Shown: positions 36,701-50,349 of the stretch, piece by piece
Layout of the letters: every line of letters begins with the position of its first letter
Numbering within the stretch: the stretch's first letter is position 1
Source of the DNA: Eumeta japonica
Taxonomy: Eukaryota > Arthropoda > Insecta > Lepidoptera > Psychidae
Reading direction: 5' to 3'
Assembly: GCA_005406025.1 (NCBI GenBank)
Contig: BGZK01000002.1
Coordinates: 124,001 to 188,000, forward strand
Length of the DNA stretch: 64,000 bases
The notes under the pieces: model-generated
Told to the model about the DNA's origin: nothing
Databases searched by the model: none
Seen by the model: only the letters and a program-made list of their open reading frames with translations
Program-made: the position numbers and the translations under genes

Positions 36701-39700
36701 TTACCAATCAGGGTGTACTAATACATTGCCAATACTAGAAAAGGTAGCATACCGTGATCACTTGTAAGAGGTGAGTAGATGACTTTGTAACCCTGTATCA
36801 GGCCGCCGTGCTGGCCCACGGGCGGCGGGCTCCAAGACACCTTCATGCTCGAAGACGACAGCGGAGAACACGTCACTCGCGTCGGATGGGATTCTGGTAC
36901 TAGAAGACCAATACAATAATTTTAATTACGGTAGAGTCGCTTTAATATATGGACGCTTTATTTAGAAATAAATTCGTATCCATTAATTTTGTATTTGGTT
37001 TACAAAACACCATTTCGTTGAAAAAGATTTACGAATGCTGAAATAATACTTTAGATAACGCTTTATATATGTCGTTACTATCATCGCCAAAAATAAAGTG
37101 AGTTCACTAGTTCCTTTTATTATGGTGCTAACAAGTGTCTTATTTCTGAGCATATTTTTTGTAAGAGACCGTAATTTTTAACAACCGTATTTTGCAGTTG
37201 CAAAATTAATAGTTTTCAAAGTTGGAAATAAACCGACAATTCACCTCCTTCCAAAGTAGTAGCTGACACAGGATTCGAAGCTGGCCCAGCTCCGACACCA
37301 TTGAATGCCCTCACTTGTATTTCGTATCTCGTAAATTTTCTGAGTCCAGACAGATTAAGCTCACTTGCCGACCATCCGTTGACCGTTAAAGTCCTGGAAG
37401 AGTTGGGTAAGATGGTACCACTGGGGCTGATTTCGGTACAGATGACGGTATACCCTAATAGCTCCCCGTGCCAAGCTTCTCGTGCCGGTGGACGCCAGGA
37501 AACGTGCAGTTCCCCTGGCCCTCCCGGTGTCACGTGTACTTGAGTAGGCGGTTCCGATGGTGCTGCAAGTAAAAGAAGTATTCGCTGTTTTAAGAAAAGA
37601 ACAACAGAGAAGGTAAGGTAACAAATATCTTTACGTTTATTCTATTTTTAGTTTTTATGCAGTTTCATATTTATGCTGCTTTATTTAGAGTCGCTAGTCT
37701 AATTATAAAACATGCTTATATAATAGATGAATGCAAGTTTACTAAAAAATCTATTCAGAAACTTTGCTTAATTTTTAAACAATGTTTAAGCCTAGTTTAG
37801 CAGTAATACAATAGTTAAGCATGAGGACAGGATTTTTAACAGTGGTTTAAAGATTGTTTTACTCAATGAATGACGTAGTTGGTCAAATTTCACCATGACC
37901 ATTAAGAAGACAAGTCCTGCTCTGAAACGTATCGCACATCAGACGGCGTCCTGTTCTGAGCTTTTTGATCGAGACTCACTCTAAGCTTTTTGACTATGAA
38001 TTTACAATTCAATTGTTAGTCAGATTCTACTCATAATAATAAAATTTGGAAGGGAAGAAGAAAATTCGAGTAATATTATAATTTCTTTTTTGTTTTATTT
38101 AAAATTTCTTCTTGTATTCTCTCAATCGAGCCTTCACTATTATTGTGCCTATCATTTTTAATGGAGTTTATATTATTTGTTGGTATGATTTACGTTGCAT
38201 AAATAGACAAAAGACATAAAAATACATAACTATTTAAAAACTTTATATCGTTTAAAATGTAATACAATTAATGTTTCTTTTGATAATTATTTTATTACTT
38301 GCATTCTAGCAACTCAATATTTTGATATTTTCAAAACATTTTTGAGTAGAATGTTACCATTAAAAGGTTTAAATACTGTTTAAGCTAAATTGCTGTTTAA
38401 TTTACACTCTGAACTAATTAATGCCTACACAACCATTTCAAATTCAAATTTCAAATTCAATTCAAATTTAAAATATATTTCATAGGTTACAAAATAATAC
38501 TTGAAATACGTCATATTTTTTACGAATTTACACTTTTTCGGTTGTTCGGAAGGCAGTTTTCCCCTCAAGAACAACGAGCAAGAAACTTAAGGGTAGCTCT
38601 TTTCTAATTTGCTCATACATAACCAAAACAAATACAAAACCTTTAAGGATGAAACAGCCCGGTAAGAAGTCGAGCCGCTATTTATTTTCTAAGTATTCAG
38701 AAATTGTAAAATGCCTTTTTTTACTGAGTGATTGTTTATTAACACTCTAAAAGAAAGACCGTGAATGTCAGCGGTCCTCTTCATGTCTAAAGATTCAAAT
38801 ATCTTGATAGCCTCTTCAGAACTCACATATTTAAATTTAAATTCAAAATTAATATTACAAATCGGACTATTTTTCTTCAGTAATAATTCGGCAAGAGCGG
38901 GAGTATGAGATAAGAGAACTGGAAGTTAAAACAGGAATGTCAGTAAAGAACGTTTAAGGAGTGAACGGTATTAACTACCTTTGAACGATGTTTTAATTAA
39001 GGACTCTGAATAAGACAGTCAATGTTCCTATTTTATTTCTATGTCCGTGTTTTGGAACGAAGTTCCTTACGGCGGGCTTGGAGGAGATAGGGATTTTGCT
39101 GCGCGACCGAACTGAAAAAAATGTGATAGTAAAACCGTAAAAAAAAGTCCGTGGAATAAAACCGTAAGAATAAGAAAAAGTCCGTGGAATAAAATCGTTA
39201 AATGAGACGTACGCAGGCGCGACAGTCATATATTTTTAGATATGTCGTTATTTTACTGCGCGTTTATTGGCGCAAGGTGACGCGAGCTCGGCGAACGGCG
39301 AGCACTGATTGGTGTATCACACCGGGCACGGCTGGCATGAGGCCGCGCGACTTGTTTACGACTTCGCGCGATTATCGAGAATCAGTCGGGGTTATTTTCC
39401 ATTAACAATTATATGTCGGTAAAATATAAGAAATAAATCATAATAATCGTAAATTTTTTCTAAAATAGAATTAACAATAAGAACAGAAAACGAAGATGAT
39501 TGAAGAACAGATAGTAAGGAGTAAATGTCATAATTCCACTACAGCGATCACCAAACGATTTAAGTAGCATCTTATAATAAAACATATTCCTGTCATAACA
39601 CATGAAGTACATTATTTTTTTTTTTTGCAAATTGTGTCGATTCTACATTAGCCGAAGGAACTTCGTTCCTACCTGGTGTCCCACGACACCACTCGTTTTT

Positions 39701-42700
39701 TTTTCGCTTGTTTGTGTCTCGTGTTACAGTATTCTTATTTTGGAAGAATGATGCATTCAAAGAACTTTATTCTCATTTCAAAGACCGGTCTGAATCGTAA
39801 GCGTCACCTTCCTCCTGAGTTTTGACGACGACGGGCTCGGCGTACGCGCTCCTGTCTATCTGGTTGTACGCCGCCAGCCGGATCATGTACGCCGTGTGCG
39901 GTTTCAAATTGTTCAGCAGAGCTTCGTAGTGATTTTCACCTTTTCTAGTCAGGCTGAAAATAATTTTCAGAGGCTTAACTATACACATGTAGCGTGTAGC
40001 ATGAAAGTCACGGAAAGTAAAGAGATGTGAATCTGATATTTTCGACTTGGATAAATATTTGTTATTTTTGATTGGACGATTTTGTACATCGTCTTGTTTT
40101 CAATTTTTTAGTTCATTTTATGCAGTTAAGTTTTTTTTTGTAATTAATTTTTATTAGCTACTTTTTAGTTCTGTTTTAACAATGCACCAGAATAGTTTTT
40201 CTATTGTTCATGGTATCAGAGTCGTGTTTTTTTATTATAATTGTAAAAAATCTTTTTCTTTTGCTGCATTTGTTATTAATTAAACTTCCAGATTGTGTTG
40301 TTCTTAAACGAAGTTTATTGCTATAAAATGGTCTAGAAAACGTCACAGTGGATTTGAAACACCTATTTATCTGGCGATTCAGTAGGAAATGCTCTTTTTT
40401 TGGGTTTTATCGCCATTTTGTATTTTATGACAGCCACTCGGGTTTGATAAAAACAAAACCTAATTTGAAACATAACAACATAGCGCGTTCCACAAGAACA
40501 AACAATATTTATGGCTTCTCGAAAAATCCACCTCACAAAATAAATCCATTAAAAAAAAAGATTTGAATAATCATCAAAGGCACCGACCGAGACAAAGATA
40601 TATAGATAATTATACTCTAAAGACGCACATACAAAACAATATAATTTAAAGTAACAGTATGAGAATAATATAATGAGATGCAGTTTAAATATGCAAATAC
40701 GCGCGTGAGCAAAAAGGCCACCGCCCAGCTTCGTTATCTGCCCGGAGTAAATCGCTGATTTTTTCAAGTAAACTTACACGCAATGCGGATCCAAATGTCC
40801 GTTCTCCACGGAGACGTTGATGGACACCGCCGAATCGAACTGGTTGGCCCGGACGGCGCCCTGCACGCTCAGCACCGCGTACTGCACCGTGTAACCCACC
40901 AGCGGCGAGTTGCCGTCGAAGCCCTGGCTCCAGGACAGCCTGACGGCGCGGTTCAGTATCTCTGTCACGGCTAAGGAGTGCGGCGAATCAGGTTTTTCTG
41001 TGAAACGAAAAGGCGCTGTCGAATGCCAAAATTTGACTATTGAATTCGATTTTGTAAAAAAAGTATCCGAGTAATAAAAATGGTTAAAAACGAAATAGGG
41101 TAATCAGTATTCCTAAAATACAAGGAGTGGTTTTTTTAAGTTCATTTGGAATTAAATAATATTATTTTACGAATGGCATAACCACGTGACCACATGGACG
41201 TTTTAAAAGTCGACTAGATAGAAAGGCGACATCTAACTAATCGCTTTTCTATTAGACAGTGCCAATAAAACTTTACGAAATTAACAGAAAAAAAAACAAA
41301 AAAGCGTAGGTTACAAAAATGTCATTGTTTATATTATATTTTGGATGATTTGGAACTAAACTTAGTTTAATTTACATTTTTTGTACAATTTAATAGTAGA
41401 TGAATACTACAGTATTTAGGCGACTATTAAATTGTGCCAAGAAATACAACATTTCCAATATTATTGCAGGAGCTGTTACTTCTTTCTTTATTACAAAAAA
41501 ACTGAGTTTACGTTTTTAAATATAATATAAACATACTTACGAGTTACAGTTATTAAAGAAATACGTTTCATAAGTGGTTTTCGAAAACATTTGTAAAGGC
41601 ACTTTCAGCCATATTGCCTCGCCTAATCCAATCTGATGATGGGTATTTCTGATGATCACAGCTACACAACGTGTCGGACGTATGTATGGAAATGAAGTCA
41701 CAAACATTTACAAGTGCCTCTACTGTCAATTGTCCATACGGACCTTGGACGGAGAGGTAGATGTAGTGGTCGCTCTGGCCGTAGGCGTTGACGGCCTGGC
41801 ACTTGTACACGCCCGAGTCCGGCCGGCCCGCCCTGCTCACGAACAGCTGCGACTTCAAGCCGCTGTCGGTTTTCACTTCAGAGATGCTTAGTCTGAAAGT
41901 GGTCATACAAGTTTCTTACTATGTATTATAGTTTCGGCTTCGCACAAGTCTGCAACTTAAGGTTCGACACGTCGGTTTAGTTCATATCGATAGGGTAATC
42001 AGAAGTCATGTATTTATCAAAATTTTGAAATAAAAAAAAAAACTGTTATTATCGAATAGGTGTGACGATACAGCAGCGAAGTGGTCGTAAGTTCGTTGAC
42101 TTCCTTTTGGCCTCTAGATCATCGGAAACTTTAAGAATTTTAACATCGCTAGGGGTCATTTGATAATAGAGCTGATCTAATGCTGCATCGTAGAGGCGGC
42201 CACGTGATGGTATTCTTTTTTTAATAATTTACTTAGTCTATTCAGATAAATGCACAGATTTAAATTTCAGTTTTATTATTTGTTTTAAAAAGTCAAGTAA
42301 GACATCGTCAGGCATCCTACCTACACGACAAAAGGTTTTGAACGGTCACACACCATCATACCCATGACACGCGTCGAGACTGGCTGGGGAGTGCCTGTAT
42401 ATTATTCGCTCTTGGGCTAGATCCCGTAGTCTGTTGTTCGAACATCAGTTAAAACTACTGAATGTATCGGTAAAAGAGTTTCACAATTCAATGCGAAATC
42501 TTATTTTCATAAAATTCTACTTTTATAATCTCTAACGTCCAGCGAAACGGGCAAATAGTGGTTAGAATAGATTATAAATATCTATGGGTAAGCTGAAAGA
42601 TTTCTTTTTATTAAATACAGCTGAAAGTTCAGCTGGTATTAAAACAATGAGTTTATATGTTATCTCACGGGTATTTTTGATGATGGTCGCTTAGGCTGTT

Positions 42701-45700
42701 CTGACACAAGTGGTACAGGAGCGCAGTCGCACCTGTAGGTATTGAGGTCGATGTGGTTGTGGTTGTGCGACCACGTGACCCGCAGCGGGTGGTCGCCGCG
42801 CGCGTCGCACACCAGCGTGGCGGCCGCGTCGCGCCGCGCCGACACGTTGTGCGAAGTCAGCTCGAAGCGCGCCGGTTCTGAACACACGCGATGTATACGG
42901 GTTGGATGTGTTTAGGGGAATGACTATTTGCTCATGACATAAATTTATTTATATAGATCTTGAAATATCTAAGCGATTACGTCGGGTAGAATTGGATTGT
43001 CAAAATGTAATCGATTAGACTATAAAATGACAAATACACTTGTGTTTAAGTATTTTCATTACTTTGTTCCATGAGTAAGTATTAGATAATTCTAATCTTT
43101 ACTGATAATAAATTGCTCAATGTGTAAATAATAAAAATATGCTGACATTAACAAAAAGCTATGGGCCATATTTTGTTTAATATACGGGAAGTAACTGTTT
43201 TCAACTGGATTGAGAATAAAGATTCAGTTTCTTAATTTTATTCAATATCCAAACGTTTCCAAATTAAATCAAAATTGAAAATCTATGGATACGGATATTT
43301 TGAGTTGACTAACCACAAAAACAGTGGAAAGGTTTTGGACGAGTCCGTAGGGTTAATCAGGCCTTCATACTTTAATACCCACCGTTGACGGATACAAATA
43401 TGGTCTTGGTGAGCGGCGCGCCCACGCCGTTTTCAGCGCGGCACATGTACTGGCCCTCGTCGTAGGGGGACGCCGCCTCCAGCCACAGCGTGCCGTTGGA
43501 GGAGAAGTGTAACCGCCCGCCCAAGTTCACCAGAGGGACGAAATCGGTGGACGCGGCGCCTGGGCAAGAGCGTCACGAGAGAGAATGTACCCTTATAATA
43601 TACTTTTTACAAATTTTCATATATATATATATATATATAGGTGAGAATTACCACCATTCTGTTCAATGTTTTAGTTAGTTAAGGATGTTACCATCGAACT
43701 GAATGCTACCGGTAGGATACGATTTACCTACAGGCGAATTGACCAAAATGTAAATCAAACCAAAATGTAAACCAAAATGTGCTTTCCGACATTGTAAATG
43801 TCGGAGAGCACATAAAATTGTTGTTGCATTGATGACAATGGTTGTTAGTAGACCCAAACACGCACCGAGTCAGCAACAAAGGTTTAAGTTTCAAGCCAAA
43901 AAAAGATCGAGGGAGGGCATTCCTCAATACGAGAAATACAATAATTTATGTAATAGAATAAAATAAATTTTAATAATCACTTTATCATCTAAGTGCATAA
44001 TAACAGGGTGAAAAATTTATCGTTGGCCATTTATGGATATGCAGAGCCGCCAGCCAAAAGGCAAAGTTCCTTATTACTCTAATGATATAGTACACCTCTG
44101 AATTGTTTCTTAAAAGTTACTCTTTGCACTTTTAAAGAAACAATTCCTATAAATATATGTATTAGTAGTATTTTAGAGAGTTTTTGATTGGTACTGAATC
44201 CCGGCTTTCGGTTATAAAAATTGAACGTAAAATTTTCTATTCAAGGTTTAAAGATTTTTGCTGTAGTTTAGTTTAGTAGTTTTTACTGTATACTGAATCA
44301 ATTTTAGAATACATAACTTTTTTTGAGTTTTGAGCTACTAATACAGAACAAGGTGATAATTTAATAAATGGCGCTTTATGTTTAAAAAGCATCAACAAGA
44401 TGAAACGTACTGGCTTGTCTTCGTATCACTTAAAATTTAACGACCGCCTGATGTTACGTTACGTAAATGGGACACAACAACACGAAAAACACATTTATTG
44501 ATAGTAATATATTTTGATTTGAATTTTTACATTGCAATATTAAGAAAACAACATGCATTTGTTTGTTTAACCATTTAAATTCTGTTATTACTACTCTATG
44601 GAGTGAGGTTATTATAGAAATTTTTGAAATGATAAACTTTAAAGTAAACTTATTACAATTTCCATATTTCATATAATTTTTCTTGAAATGGTTGAAAGCA
44701 AGGCCTATTAATAATAAATAGAGTATTTATTACGTTAACAATATCGGTGGAGGAATAGTGGCTGTCAATCAATTCATCCAAACAGATTGACGAAAAAAAA
44801 CAATAAAAGACGGCACAAGGAAATACCTCTCTGTTTCATCCACGTGACCTGAGGAGTAGGGGAGCCGGTGGTGTGGCAGTGCAAGGCCAAGGGCTCGCCG
44901 GCCAGCACCGCTTCGTCCTTCGGTTCCGTTACCCACTTCGGCGACACTGGCAGCGTGAAAGCGAGAACACTGTTTACTTATTGCTTTTATAAGAGACTGA
45001 CCGTTTCGTTTATGTAGACCAATAACGTATCCACTTCACAGGTTCGTTATTTTCATTTTTTCATCAGACTGATGAACCCGGGAAGTAGCGTCAAAACCTT
45101 ACGACAGACACTTAAATGCTTATATTTATAAATAAACTACACACAATTATAAAGCGTATCGATGAATGGATTCACTGCGAGTTGCACCAAAAGCATTGTT
45201 ATGTAATCGTAAAACACAATATCGCAAAAAAAAAAGGATTGTGCGCCGTATGTACTTTTTTGTTGTCAATGTAAAAAAAGTATAACGCAGACGTACTTAA
45301 AGAGTAGGATAGTTCACTACCACTTTAGTTATCTTTTGTAATTTCATATGCTTAAGATTTCGGTGCGGTAATTATTGTGACTTGTTTGTTCATTTTGAAC
45401 CTATTAGACAGGTAGAGACATGTGACACGTAACAGGTCACGGTACAATAAGTACCACACCATCCGAATCTATTTAGTCTGTTCGACGAGTTCGAAACCAT
45501 GAAAGATAGAGATAAAGCTCCTAAAAGTATGTGCGACAGCTCATTGGACTCGTAATGACGCCTAGAAGAATGCACTTTAAGGATTTTACTGCACGTAAAA
45601 TATTGTAAGATTTATTAACTAAGATGAAAAAGAAATAATATTTTTAGTTTTTCGCTTGTAACTCAAAATTTATTAATATTTAAAAAATTAAAAAGAAAAG

Positions 45701-48700
45701 GGTTTTTAAAGAGAAGAAAATTTCTTAAAAAAAGTCGTTATGACTCTCGAAACTCTACTTCCATTATTTGCAATTATTTAGCGCTGAAAAAGGCTCCAAG
45801 TGGCCAGTTCGTCACGGGGGCGCTGCCGCTGATGGGAGTATACAACATATTCTTTTTATATAATATTAAAAAACAATATTAAAATTCGAACAAATAATGG
45901 CGTTATCAGAAAATTTCAGAGAATATAGCTCCGTTGGAAAAAAATGCGTTGATTTTTCATAAAGTTATGCATTTGTCAACTAACAAATTTTAAACGAACT
46001 TCCGTTTGCGTTACAGGCGAAATAAACGTATAAATAATTAAACTATATTTTTTTTTTGTTTCTTGTAACCCTTTTTATATAAATTCTCAATAAATTCATG
46101 CTATAAAAGTTTTTTCAAGTTGTATATTTTGTTTATTATAATTTATCTAAATGTTTTTTCCTATTACCTTTTTGCAATAAAAAAATTAAATAATTTAAAA
46201 AAAATTATGTAATGTTTTGTAATGACTATTTTCATATTTAACAATGGAATTAAGTAATATTAGGAAAAAGATTTTTAAGTCATTTAATTATAAATTGTTT
46301 ATAAAGAGACTAGTTTCATATTTTTGATTTTTTTTCACTATTTTGTTGTTATCGCAAAATGACGACTTTTTAAAAGAACGTTGGTTTTAAAATTTTTTTT
46401 AATTAACAAGTTTCGTTAGACACCTGTTATAAAAGTTGAAAGCGTGTAAAATTTTCAATTGTTAACGTTCACAACACTTCACGTTGTGAACGTTAATATC
46501 TTAATTTATTATAAATGGCTAAGTAAATTTTAAGATATCTTATATATTTAAGATTACTTAAAGTTCTTATATATTTAAGAAATGACGAATAATAAATAGA
46601 AAATTCATTGCTTTAATAATGAATTAAACCAAAAATTAAAATAGAGAACGTTAAGTACTTAAACACTAATTCAATAATTGCTATCTTAAAATCAATATTA
46701 TGTATTTTAAAAAGTTTAAATTTTTTAGTTAAATTGTCAATAAAGAATACTAAAAATAAATTTAATATTATCAAATGCAATGGCTTTTTTATACTCAGAT
46801 ATTCTTCTTAATTTTCTTTATTAGTAATACATTTACGATATATGAATGAAAATTAGTCTTATTCCAATAAACAATATGAAATTATTGTAATAAGAGAAAA
46901 TAAGACACTATTGTTTTTATTTACAGGAAAATATTACGTATTCTTCTTTATATTTTACCTGTCATCAAGATGTGTGTATTAATATTACCTGTGTCCTGGT
47001 TGCATGTCAGTAAGTATACAAATTCCCTAAAAAAAGGAAAATATAAAACATTTTATCATTATTTTATTAATACTGAATTAGATTTAAAAAAAAAGTACGA
47101 TCACACTTTTAATTCTCATGGCCATTGGGGAGCTCAATTTTGAGATTTATATCGACATATTTCATTCGTTCATACTAGACAACTGAAACATGCTGTATGT
47201 ACATGAACAACACCGCATCACTTATCTCCGTGACAAAACACAATGTTTATACTTTACCTCTATTATAACTTTTTAAAAGGTAGTTTGGTTCTTCAATACA
47301 ACATAAATAATTTAGAATGGCAAAAAAACCTCGAAACCTGTGCCATAATGCTACCTGATTTCTCGCGCGCTTAACTATCAATGCAACTAACTAACAAAGT
47401 CGTATGCTTGTTAACGATCTTTGATGTTACGCCAATACCATATCCAAATACTCATTGGTTCTAAATAAACTCACCATTCACGTTTTGTCCTCAGATTTTT
47501 CATAAACGAAATGCGCGGTCGTTTCTTTTATTGGTTGCACTACCACACGAGTACAAAGGAAATTAGCAGCGACCACGCCGTACGAAGAATCGAACAAGAT
47601 GTACTGGTCGGTTCATGAAGAATTGAAAAAAGTTACTGATTTTGTGAGCATGTCTATAGTTACTTCTATTATGCTTATTGTAATTAGAATATAAAAAGCG
47701 AAGCGTTATTGTTCATTTACATATTGCATTTTCATTGATTTAGCCCTAATAGAGAATGTAATTTATTTAAATATTATAGATGATATATTACCCGTTCCGA
47801 TAGCCAACTGAATTCCTTTGCTAGACAAAAAGAAAACAGAAAAATAGACGTCATTTTGTATTTGTTACAATTTCTACAAACAAAAGTATAACAAAGTGCG
47901 AAATAGAAAATGATTGTGCTCTTCAGTGCATTGTGAATTTGTGCAGTGTGCAATATTTAAAACTTTCACATATTTCATCTATCGGATTAATTTGTGTTGT
48001 GATATTAAATGATAAATATAAATAATTTTCATAACAAAAATTTCATCATAATGATTATTAACTAACTTCATCTAATAAATGCATAAAATATAGTAGTTCC
48101 GTTATGTTTTATGTTTTAGACGTGAAAGGTTACAGATTTTTTTAATTATAAAATACTTGAAAATATTGATACCTATTAATTAAATTATTTAAAGAAATTG
48201 TAATTCAACTACTACGATATCATTTACAATGCTAATTAACGACGAACATTTGAAAACGTTATAAGAAAACGATTAAGTTTTTTTTTTTGTGAGACGGTGC
48301 ATATGTTCGTCAGACATAAAAAAAACGTACAAATAATATCACAACACTGTCCACTGTGATAGTTCGGTGCGTGTTGCGTGACATCAACGACAGAAGCGTG
48401 AGGCCGGCGCGGGCCGGGCCAGCTCCCTGCGCCGGGCGTTACCTTTGACCACCAGCTCGGCCGTATAGTTAACTTTGGCCGCGCTGTTGGACGCCACGCA
48501 GGTGTACCGGCCGCTATGGCGGGCCGACACCTCTTTGAATACGAGATTGCTGAAAAATTCCGCTCCGCGCTCTTCCACCTGAGCAACGATCAAGTTTTTC
48601 ATCTGTGAACAGTCTACCGGGCGGTCGGGGAGAAGACGTCGGTTATGAGGGATACGTAAAAGGAACGATGTTCTAGCAGCGATGGCCTAATTGGCTAAAT

Positions 48701-49628
48701 CGAACCAAACGATAATCACATATTCATTTTATAGAGCAGAAATTATAATGAACTGAATAAATGTATTTTGCATTTCTTAATGATATTTTGTGGAATAATT
48801 GAAAATAAATAGAACGAATGAAAAATGCTGAGAAAATGTATTGGAATGAGTAAATAAGGGTTTTCCTATCACATGATGATGAAGAGATGGAGAGTGTTTG
48901 TTTTATATTAGCTGTTTCTTGTCCGAATTGTTAGGAGTAAATTAAAATTTAACATTGATTTTTCCAATCTTTGTTCCGATTCCACTTTTTATTCTATCTC
49001 TATACCTTATTCTATATTCCAATGCCGGTCGCGATGGCGATTATGATCCTCTTTAACAATTGATGCCTAATAAAATTTTCTTCGTATAAAAAGTATCATA
49101 TTTCATATTAAAAGACATAGTCTATATCTTTCTAATATTTGATTACAATCAGTTCAGCCGTATCGAAGAATAGTTCGGGCAAAAAGACAGACAAAGAATA
49201 GATTTTATATATATAACAGAATATATGGAGTTAGCTAGTTATCGACGTAAGAGATATCCATCGTAGCAGTCTAAAATGTTGGTCACGAACATGGTCAACT
49301 ACCGACAGTCGATTAGCAGCAAGGGGTCACGACACACGCACCTGCAGCGCCGATGGTATGGGCGCGCCGTCTTTCAACCACGTAAAGTGCACGGGCATGT
49401 CGCCGGAGGTGACGATGCAGCTCACTTGGGCCCTTTTGCCTTCCTGCAGGTTAGCCGAAAACGAGAACGGCTCAATTTCCGGCGGATCTGGAATTTAATA
49501 GCTTGTAATAGAATAAACTATATACCGGTAAAAGAAATTACAAACACCCTTCTATATACAAATGGTCTGCTGCCAAAGAAATGTTATACTTGACATTTTG
49601 CATATGCATGAGCTTGTGAATGCTATGA

Positions 49629-49675
<47 letters not shown>

Positions 49676-50314
49676 CGCACACACATATATTAGGGTGGTC
49701 GTTAAAAATTAAACTTTTTGCGACGCCCCCTTAAAAGCTTGCTTTTGATGAAAAAACATTGGGAATTTTTTTTAATTTTTTTACTCAAAATAACACGTGC
49801 CTCAAGACGGTCCAAGTTAATTTTTGAGCATTAATTTTGTTTTTTCTGGAATTATCGTATTAAATATGAAGTAATAACCATTTTAAGATTGAAACAGGAT
49901 TTACAATGAAAAACCTTCAGTATTATTATTATAAGTGATGAATTTCCAGTTATAGCTTAATAAAAAGTTTAAAATATTTCATTAAATCTCATGTTTTAAT
50001 TTCACTTATATTTTTGGGCCTTTTATACGTCTGTAAGCAGTTACGTATGAGTTATTTTCATGAAAATGTCTAAAAAATAAAGATGTTCATGCACTGGACA
50101 CCTTGATTAAAGGCATCAAATAATTCTCTGTTGATAAATTACCAACAAGCTTAAAATACTACCATCACTAGTATACCTAAAAATTAACTTCGACCGTCTT
50201 GAGGCACGTGTTATTTTGAGTTAAAAAAAAATAAAAAAAACTCCCAGTGTTTTTTCATCAAAAGGAAGCTTTTTAAGGGGCATCGCAAGAAATTTAATTT
50301 TAAACGACCACCCT

Positions 50315-50349
<35 letters not shown>

